Assembly (NCBI GenBank): GCA_033002965.1
Contig: JAURVB010012678.1
Span: forward strand, 88,563-152,562
Direction: 5' to 3'
Source: Piper betle
Taxonomy: Eukaryota > Streptophyta > Magnoliopsida > Piperales > Piperaceae
DNA: 64,000 nt
Part shown: piece by piece, positions 56,149 through 64,000 of the stretch
Layout of the letters: each line of letters starts with the position of its first letter
Position numbering within the stretch: the stretch's first letter is position 1
Made by a program: the position numbers and the translations under genes
Notes under the pieces: generated by a model
What the model saw: the letters and a program-made list of their open reading frames with translations, nothing else
Database searches by the model: none
Told to the model about the DNA's origin: nothing

Positions 56149-57809
56149 TTTACAACGCTTATAAGAAGGGATTTGAGACTTCAAAAATCATCAAGTAAAC
56201 GTGTCTCATATTAAGAGTCGCAAAGGTTAGCCCACATTAATCATTAACATCAATAAAGTACAAATTATTTTACATCATTCAAGCGTTGGCGGGCTAAATA
56301 TGAAATGTAAGGACGCGCTTGGCATCAGTCTAATGATACATTTATAAGTTCCGTGTCACTTAGACGGATCAATCTATCACTTGAAATCGTTGGAGAATAT
56401 TCACAAGCATTACGACACAATTCTTAAGTAAGACAATACTTCTCACTACTTGACCTAGAGCTTTCACAAATTGTAACGGGCACAATAATATACTCATTTT
56501 ATATGTGCTTCGACGTATTCAAAGAGCCTGATAAACATCGAATAATATCTTCCGGACTTTTAAATGCATTTACAATAACAAGGGAGATAAATAACGCTGT
56601 TCAAGCTCACACAACTTACATCATGGTTCCCATTTTTTATTATTTTTATGTGAATTTGGCTTGGAAGTGTTTAATTATTTATACCCACATTGTTAAAATA
56701 TGGTGGGAGAATAAGAGCTTCTTTTATAGGTCGATTCTAAATGTTGATTTCTACCACAAGTTTTTTCACAAGAGAACGTCATATATTATTCACCCGTTAA
56801 ATCCCGATTAATAGATTGCAATCATCAGATAACGAGAGAGGAGCAAGCTACAGCCTTATTTTGCAACAATATGGCCAGCCCATCAACTAGCAAGAGGAAA
56901 TGGATTTCCTGTAGCAAAAGTTACAGCAAATCTACCATAGTGGTTATGTTATTTGTGTAAATTACCACAATTAGAGGAATTTAAATGCTTCTTATAATTA
57001 TATTTTTCAAACTCCATTAATTGTGGTAATTTGAAATAATAAAAAGATAGCCACACCAAATTAGGTTTGTTATACACTTGTTACATCAAATCCGCTCTAC
57101 ATTTCTATAGTAACTGATATCTATTTTGCAAGTATATATACCTTTTAAAATAAATGCAATATATTATTTAAGAGACGTGTAACTATTAGCAATTAGTTGC
57201 AATTAGGTGTCCTCATGAAAGAGTGTCGTTAATGCATCTATTCAAATGCAACTCATGAAGAATGCCTACAAAGATGCAATTTCGAGGGCACATCCTGTAG
57301 ATCACATAATGCTAACGATAAACACAAATTAACCCATGCTAACATGTACTATTAACAAACTCATCCTTCTAGAAAATTAAATATGGCATGGGATTAAATT
57401 TCAACGTCAATTATTACTTGGATGCTCTGATTTTTTATTATGTACCAGGTTTTCGCCTAATTGATGGTGTCTAATGGTTTTTTACGAGATCTTGTCACAA
57501 ATATTTTGATTAGGCCCTTTTTGTTGGGAATTCTTGGCTTGATTAATAAGTTTAATTGTAACTAGTTATATATATTTATATATAATATAATAATAAGGTA
57601 GTGGGATAGCTTAGACGGTAAGTTTTTAAATTAAAGACTTGTAGGTTGTGAGTTCAATCCACACCAAAGTGTTTGATCAAGTATTGACTAGTTTGACTGA
57701 ATTGATTATTTTGACAATTTCAACCATTAATTATTTATTATTTGACCGATTGACTACTTAATGTTAATTTTTTGACTGTGACTAACCATTGATTGATTAA
57801 TGAGATTGT
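56149..57809. other. Intergenic DNA in the right block
   Basis: 56149-56625 matches 27332-27800. 56626-57296 has no partner on the left: this is where copies B and C are missing. 57297-57487 matches 35310-35497. A stretch at 57600-57668 has tRNA-like A and B boxes (TAGCTTAGACGG and GAGTTCAATCC), perhaps a SINE head, but no stable tRNA fold could be drawn. Confidence 0.45.
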
Positions 57810-57995
57810 TTCAACTGCTTTACAATTATAATTGTTTAGAACATTGTGCAATCCACAACATATATTACATTCAACTGCTTTACAATTATAATTGTTTAGA
57901 ACATTGTGCAATCCACAACATATATTACAATTGTTTCAACTGCTTTACGATTATAATTGTTTAGAACATTGTGCAATCCACAACATATATTACAT
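57810..57995 (+). repeat. 60-65-bp tandem repeat, three copies
   Basis: Units begin TCAACTGCTTTAC at 57811, 57871 and 57936 and run through GTTTAGAACATTGTGC to ACATATATTACA. The matching stretch in the left block (about 39800-39870) has one copy. Not CRISPR-like: units abut without unique spacers. Confidence 0.9.
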
Positions 57996-58212
57996 ATCCT
58001 ACTTAATTCTAACTAAGTCTGTATTCAATTAGGTACATGGAACCACTTGCTTATGCTAACTAATTGCTAGGAGTAGGAATACTAGGTCTATAGGACTCGT
58101 CTTCTGTATATTGTTAAAAGAATATGATATTGTGGTTTTTACGAATTACGTAGAGTTTATTGAATTTCACATGATTGTGTTATTAAACTATCAAAATTAT
58201 TACTAATATTAC

Positions 58213-60677
58213 TATAAAATCCGTGACTCGAGTCAGGGTAATCTGAACTGGTTAGTTCGACTGTAATTTTCAGTAGGGTCAATTTAAGAACATACGTACC
58301 AAGCCAAGACCGGTCTTGTGTTATGAACCATGAGAGTCATGTGTGCCCAAGTATATGATGATAATGTCAGTCAAACCGCAACAGAATGGGTTATCAGAAT
58401 ATATGAGAGTATGCCAGATTTTCTTTATTTATTTTAATTAGATCGTAGAATTATTTTTAGGCTGAATAACGCATTAGGACGTGTTACGGATAGTTTGGGT
58501 GGGTTATTAGTTAAAGAGCATGTCATTGTACTGTTGTGATATGTATTATGTTTTATGGGGTTTTTTCCAATTTTTTAAGATTTTTTTTAGAATTATTACG
58601 AGTTAGTATTATTTTTGACTCGAGTTGGAATCGAGTCAAGTTTAATTAAGAGACGACCACTCATTTTTCTCCCCGACACCTTACGAGATGACTCCTTACC
58701 TTCTTCCCGACCACCCATTTCACACCCCCCCCCCCCCGACACCTATTTATTTCAAACCTTGACGCCGTCACCATCCTACTCACCCAACTCCTTTCTCCTT
58801 TTTCTCCCTTCCCTCTTCCCCACGATCTTCACTTGAGCTGGCCATAACCTTGTCACCGTTGCCGCGTGATTGACGATTAGGTATAGAATTTTATCCGATT
58901 TTATGTGATAATGAATTGTTTTATGATTTTATTATGATGCAAATAGTGTGATTATAAATAGGTGTTGGTTTAAATTTAAATGCATGTTAACGGATATAAT
59001 AGTAAATTAGAGTTTGAATTTAAATGTATATAAATAGATGTTGTCTTGTATGGATTAATGAGGAGTGTAGCATTCATGCATTATACTGGGCGTTAGTATT
59101 TAGTCTTGATGTGTAGGTACGGAGTAGGAGTTCGTCGCTTAAGCACGAAGACACGCTTGAAACTTATACTAGGTCCGTTAGGAATCATTTCTTGTTTTAT
59201 GTTCTATTCTATTGTGTATTGTTTTAATACTTGCAGAACGAGTTAAGTAGGGTTTTATCGAATATCACTTAACCCGGGTCATTTAATCGATCGATCTTCC
59301 GGATTAATAACCCTCGAGGATGAGATACCTCGAGTATGTTTTCAAAAATAAGATCCACTACAAGTTTCCTTCCGGCCTATTGTATAAATCTTTTCTTAGG
59401 CCTATATATATATAATTTTATCGAGTTTTCAATGAGACAAGAAATAGAAAAATTAACTGGCACGTACCATGAGCAGGTGCACGTGCCAGTCAAAACGGGC
59501 TCTAGATTAATGAGTTGGTTGCTCCAATTTTGAGGGATCCTGACAACTCTCATTTTAAGTTCTCCACACCCAGAGAAATATGGAGGTTTACATGTACTAT
59601 TTAGTACAGCGTATGTCCGAACTTGTGGTTCAAAGGGCACTAAAGACGACTACCTAAAAGTACTCGAATTTCGTACTCAAGGCCAAGAGAATTATGGATG
59701 AAAAGAGAGGATTTAAAATATACTAGTAATCCCGAAGGACCAAAAAATAAAATAAGAAAATGCTAAGAGAGGCATCAGTAGCAGCAGAGCAATCAGTTTC
59801 GGATGCTACCAGGGCTACAGCCCAATGGCTCCTCAGTAGGTGCCCTTCAGAGAGTTCACAAGAGGTATATGAATATTTTTCTTCATATGAGAGTTTATTC
59901 TCATACCCAATTTAATATTAGTTATATTTTAGACTAGTAACGCTCATTACTGACTTGTTTTTATAATATCTGTAAGTGATGAGCATGAGTTGGAAGTGCC
60001 AACCTGGACAAAGGAGCAATAATGTCTCTTACACACATACATGTCGGACAATAGAATGTTAATGTTTTGTTTATATTATCATTATATTGAGAATGATGTG
60101 ATGTGATCTAATGCAATGTATGATAATATGATATGATATGTTATTAGCTTTTTTAGCAAAATTTTAAATTGTGACATTTGAACACATAGGTTTTAGTAAA
60201 TATGTTTGGATATTGAATAAGCACAACAAGTAAATCAAGACCCAGAATTGATGAGAAATGTGAATAGAATGCGCAGGTGGGTCGAAACCCAAGCTTCAAA
60301 ATGATTATATAGCAGATTAGAAAGTTGTGTGAATGAAAATGTATAATATATATATATATATAGACACATAGGTATACATGTTGATTTAATAGGGTGGCCC
60401 TTAATTGTACTTTTAAAGGAAACTCAGTCCATCCTATTTTACAAATTTTATCGATTTTATCATAGTTATTTTGGTATGTAAATTGCTTGTCATATCATCC
60501 ATGTAATAACATGTTCAGATTATTTTTGTGCATTCATCCATGCTTAGCGATTGACATCTTCCATCTTGAGATGCCAAGAGTAGATCCGCAGGAGTTGGGT
60601 TTAGGTTAGCTGACCTAATCGGGACCAGTGACATTCTAGTTTGGTTCTTAAGCATGAACTGGATTTAGGGTGTTACA
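58213..60677 (+). repeat. LTR-like repeat, probable solo LTR of about 2.5 kb
   Basis: Begins TATAAAATCCGTGACTCGAG and ends AGGGTGTTACA, in line with the solo LTR at 49509. The flanking pentamers ATTAC and CTTAC agree at four of five positions. A GC-rich C-run segment (58650-58860), GTACGGAGTAGGAGTTCG, GGTTCAAAGGGCAC and CAATAGAATGTTAATG-like blocks appear in the same order as in the other copies. Homology with the left block also begins upstream of 58213, so the true 5' edge is uncertain. No coding capacity. Confidence 0.55.
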
Positions 60678-60689
60678 CTTACTGAGACC

Positions 60690-61130
60690 ACACTGTTACT
60701 ATCTTCGTTACCGATATCGTTACTGTGGTTGTACAATTATTGTTTTCGTACAGTTGGTGCTAGCGTTGTCATTATCACTATCAATATCGTTGTCGTTTTG
60801 GTTATTGGTCATATAATTACTACCGTTGTTATTATCATTATCGTTGTTGTATCGTAATTATTATTGTTAAAGTTATCGATAAGATTGTCAAGACTATTAT
60901 TGTCATTGTTGCCGTATTGTTACTATTATTATTCTTGTTATTGCTACTCTTGTCTTGGCAATTAATGTTAATGTTTTTGTTACTATTACTAATAGTGTTA
61001 CAATTAATAATTCTGGTGTTACTTCTACTGCATTGTTACAATATTGATATTGTCACTATTATTAATATTGTCACCGTTACTCTACCGAGGCTATTACTAT
61101 CATGTTGACTGAATGTACAAGTATTTATTG
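60690..61130. repeat. Low-complexity (GTT/ATT/ATC)-type tract
   Basis: About 440 bp dominated by GTTATTATC-, TTGTTACTA- and CGTTGTT-like trinucleotide steps, a degenerate microsatellite. It yields a leucine-only-looking frame that is not a gene. It starts directly after the LTR-like repeat. Confidence 0.7.
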
Positions 61131-61748
61131 TTACTATTATTTCCATGTTGATGATATCTAGAGACTATTGTATTATTTTGTACTACACTGTTATATTGAG
61201 GTGTTGTGTATTGTTCTATTGTATTGTTTGTGGGTATCCTATACTAATGGAAGTGTCTTATTGTGATAGAGATAACCTCTTTCCTTGAACTATAATTAAT
61301 ATTGGATTGGAGTATATATGTTTATATAATTTGAATTGTTAGGAATTAATTTATTTATATGAAGACCATTAATGTTTGTTACTAACGTTTTTATTTTAAA
61401 AGCACGTAGGTTTATATTGCTTAAGAGCTAGAATCGCTGTGAGAAATACTTCACTTCACTCAGATACTAGTGGCTATAGATTTTACATGATTACGGTATT
61501 TGAATTTTTATTTATTATTTTACTGTATATATTTCATTAGAATTAATGATCACTGATTTTTAACACTAAAATATTAAAAAAATTTAAAGATCTAGGAGAT
61601 TTTACCATGCTTTGTTGCATTTTCAACACTATTCTCTAATAGCATTTATCTGAAAAGAATTTGAAAAATATTCTCAACTTATTTTTTGAATATAGCTTCC
61701 GATTTAATTCTTCTGAGAATTGGGTTAGGAAGTTTGGTTCGGGTCATG
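61131..61748. other. AT-rich intergenic DNA
   Basis: No gene, repeat boundary or RNA seen between the low-complexity tract and the next TA-bounded element. Confidence 0.5.
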
Positions 61749-62302
61749 TATATATATATATATATATACATGATCCGACGGCCCACTAACCAAAATACCC
61801 CCCCCCACAACCGCACTCCGCCACCGGCCGCACCCAGCCCCTACCCGACGGCCGCCCCATGCCCCGGGCCCGCCGCCCGCCCCCGCCCCCGACCTGTCAC
61901 TGCCTTTGCCCCCGCCGGCCTCCCCTGCCCCTGCCTCGGCCCGCCCCTGCCCCCGCCCCCACCCCGGCCCCCGCCCGTTGTCACCCCATGGGGCCTGCGG
62001 GGTGGGATGGGACCATGGGGCGGCAACGGGCGGGGGCCAGGGACGAGGCGGGAGCGAGGGCAGGGGCGGGCGAGGGCGAGGGCAGGGAGGCCAGCTGGGG
62101 CAAAGGCAACGGCGGGCCGGGGGCGGGGCGAGGCGGGTGGCGAGACGGGGCATGGGGCGGCCAGTGGCGAAGTGCGGTTTGGGGGGGGGGGGGGTTGATT
62201 GTGGGCTATCGGATCAAGATCTAACGGCCTACAATAAGCAGCGCATTAGCGCTGTCAAAATAGGGAAGTGCACTGTAGCGCTGCCCTATATATATATATA
62301 TA
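61749..62302. mobile_element. 0.55-kb GC-rich element bounded by (TA)n
   Basis: TA runs at 61749-61768 and 62286-62302. Inside the left run lies TGATCCGACGGCCCAC, and inside the right, read inward, TTGATCCGATAGCCCAC, an inverted pair; both are soon followed by a C run (CCCCCCCC on each side when read inward). A small stem AGCGCATTAGCGCT lies near the right edge. The centre is extremely GC-rich, so every frame is open and codes for runs of Pro, Arg, Gly and Ala; none is a real gene. Confidence 0.6.
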
Positions 62303-63011
62303 CACACGCGTGAGATCTGTGTTATAAAAGTGACCATGCAAAGGGGGGTGCACTGGTGGCGCGCATTAGGCAACTACGTGTGGTACGCCAATTAATGTAT
62401 TAATTTGGTCGTGTTGATCACGAGACAACAAAGTCAACTCTAGCGAGTGCACTCAAACTTTTTTAGTTTCTCCGTTACTCGTCAGTCTCCTAGCGATGGC
62501 CTGAACAATAGCCTTGCTACTTATTTGTTATACATGAAAGTTCATAAACAGATTCATATTGGAACGTATGTCCTGTAAAAGAATAATGGGCAGAAATGTA
62601 TATAAAATATATGGAAAAAGTTTATATGAGTTACTTCTCATATAACTTATATAATTTATATATTTACTTTAAACTTTTTTAACGGGTTTCATAAAATAAT
62701 ATTTATATATCTTAAAAATAAAATATTAAAGTAAGAAATTGATAAAATTTTATTTTTTTAATATGATTTTTACGTATTTTTAAATTTTCAAAAAATGTAT
62801 AAATTAATTAATATTTTAAAATTAATTTTTATTACAATTAATTTAATAATCAAAATAATTTTTTAAAAATATTAGATTATGTTGACATTTTATAATTATC
62901 TTTATCATTTATTTTTTATTTATCTATTTAACTTTTGAATTATAAGACCCACTTAATCGTAATTGTTCAAAATAAAAAGCATAGCTTATATAAGCGCTAA
63001 GAAGTGTAGCT

Positions 63012-63015
<4 letters not shown>
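62303..63015. other. AT-rich intergenic DNA
   Basis: No support for a gene. The AT-rich part begins near 62640; 62303-62580 is of mixed composition. Confidence 0.5.
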
Positions 63016-63087
<72 letters not shown>

Positions 63088-63655
63088 CTGTACTGCAGCA
63101 CAGCCAAGATGGATCAAATCCAACGGCTGAAATATGCCCCTCCTGCCCGCCCGTCGCCACCCCGTCCCGGGCAGCGACGTAACCGCCGGGCGACGGGGCG
63201 GCGGATCTAGCCGTCCCACCTCTTCCCCTGCCGGCCCGCCGCCCTGTTGTCGGGCGACACCACCGCCACCCCGTCCCCCGCCTGCCACCCCGTCGTGCGA
63301 TGCCCCCCCCCTCGTCCCCCGCCTGCCACCCCGTCCCCCGCCTGCCACCCTGCCACCCCGCCACGCGACGCCTCCCCGTCCCCCATCCCCCACCCGCCAC
63401 CCCGCCACGCCCCCCTCGACCTCTGCCTGCCACCCCGCCGCGCCGCGCCCCCATCCCCTGTCGCCGCCGCCACCCCTCGGCCATCGCCGTGGCCGGGCAC
63501 CCTTCTCGCCCCCTCCGCCGTCGCTGCTGCGGCGGCGCCGGCGGCCCTTTTTATCTTGGTCGTTGGATGCTAATCCAACGGCCAAGATCAAACTCCAGCA
63601 CAGCCAAGATGGCTGTGCTGGAGTACAGGAAAAGTTTTTCCATATATATATATAT
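63016..63655. mobile_element. 0.64-kb GC-rich element bounded by (TA)n
   Basis: A TA run of about 70 bp (63016-63086) lies at the left, a short one (63642-63655) at the right. Left end inside the run: GGCTGTACTGCAGCACAGCC; right end read inward: CCTGTACTCCAGCACAGCC. These match at most positions. The right end also holds the hairpin CAGCACAGCCA / TGGCTGTGCTG. ATCCAACGGC occurs near both ends (63117, 63572). The GC-rich interior has CCGCCTGCCACCCCGTC units repeated several times. Long frames here are composition artefacts. Confidence 0.65.
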
Positions 63656-63935
63656 TTCGATGTAGGAAAATTTCCAATGATACATTGGCATTTACTTCTT
63701 CAACAATATCATTTGAGATAATTTACGATAATATACTTCACTACTTGATTATGCTTCATTGAGTAAAATTAGCATTTACTTCAGTTACATTTACAGAAGG
63801 ATACAGTATAGCATATCCTAGAATTACAAGCAACAAAAGAATAGGTTACTACCTTTTTTTCTTCATTTTTTTTCTTTTTTTTGGTTGAAAATGCACTTTT
63901 ACATTTTTATGAGCATGATAACAAGGTAAACTCCT
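63656..63935. other. Probable 3' untranslated region of the edge gene
   Basis: AT-rich with T-rich stretches near 63848-63885, between the TA-bounded element and the stop codon of the reading frame at the right edge. Confidence 0.4.
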
Positions 63936-64000
63936 TTAGGCGCCCGTCAACTGGTACATTGTCTGCTTCATATAGTCAACTTCTTCTGAGGCATCCAGGA
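63936..64000 (-). CDS. C-terminal end of an unidentified gene running off the window
   Basis: The minus strand ends with LDASEEVDYMKQTMYQLTGA then TAA at 63936-63938. Codon choice and the polar helical character are those of a real exon, and sequence further into the gene lies outside the window. I do not recognise the family from 21 codons. The 3' flank to 63656 carries a nearby transposon-like element. Confidence 0.5.
   Translation of the reverse strand, partial: LDASEEVDYMKQTMYQLTGA

Larger units (their letters stand above)
41938..60677 (+). repeat. Right block of the tandem segmental duplication
   Basis: Partner of 7940-41170; the piece-by-piece matches are listed there. The right block contains ODC copy D but has no counterparts of copies B and C: sequence jumps from homology with about 27800 (56625) to homology with 35310 (57297). 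Right-only insertions are 44930-48215, 49509-51316 and 55444-56140. Both blocks keep the same order and strand, so this was a direct tandem duplication. Confidence 0.7.

Noticed and set aside
57810..57995. CRISPR-like spacing of a 60-bp repeat
   Set aside because: Units abut with no unique spacers, only three copies, in a plant genome; a simple tandem duplication.
60917..61108. Leucine-rich 63-codon protein
   Set aside because: Translation of the degenerate TTA/TTG trinucleotide tract.
61686..62313. Long frames on both strands rich in Pro, Arg, Gly and Ala
   Set aside because: All frames are open at once because the DNA is extremely GC-rich; no motif, and the frames run into TA repeats. Composition artefacts of the TA-bounded element.
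62924..63721. Overlapping 186-195-codon frames near the right edge
   Set aside because: They consist of CCGCC/GGCGG repeats joined to a poly-(Tyr-Ile) tail from the TA microsatellite; nothing resembles a protein.

Overview
The window is nuclear DNA from a flowering plant. It shows long AT-rich intergenic stretches, intron-bearing gene fragments, a Ty1/copia retrotransposon with a tRNA-iMet-type primer site, solo LTRs, hAT-type and Helitron-type elements, a plastid DNA insertion and intronless plant-type ornithine decarboxylase (ODC) genes. A monocot is possible but I cannot establish it from this sequence. Only one full-length gene looks intact, the ODC gene at 36187-37509 (minus). A second gene probably runs off the right edge (63936-64000, minus, last exon only).

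The backbone is an old tandem segmental duplication. A left block (about 7.94-41.2 kb) and a right block (about 41.9-60.7 kb) align in order and on the same strand, and different transposon insertions have split each one. Each block gives an unoccupied version of some of the other block's insertion sites, so several element boundaries can be read to the base: a copia element (14382-20560), a 4.4-kb hAT-like element carrying two captured gene fragments (8376-12809), a solo LTR (49509-51316) and a hAT-like element (55444-56140).

Four ODC sequences lie on the minus strand. Copy A (24162-25454) is full length except for one nonsense codon. Copy B (28743-31934) is broken by a 1.4-kb plastid rpoC2 fragment and by a 486-bp hAT MITE. 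Copy C (36187-37509) is intact. Copy D (52405-53685), the duplicate of A, has its own nonsense codon, deletions and a frameshifted tail. The working gene would make putrescine from ornithine, feeding polyamine and possibly alkaloid metabolism.

The rest is a mosaic of mobile DNA. Four GC-rich elements (823-5038, 32319-34661, 61749-62302, 63016-63655) each lie between two runs of (TA)n, and each has an ATCCAACGGC-like motif facing inward near both ends. The first is a 4.2-kb inverted repeat whose loop carries the tail of an RNF170-like ubiquitin ligase gene and a broken tail of an ABCE/RLI gene. The hAT-like element at 8.4-12.8 kb carries pieces of a peptidyl-serine galactosyltransferase gene and an HMG-CoA reductase gene. 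All annotation rests on reading the sequence; no database search was possible.
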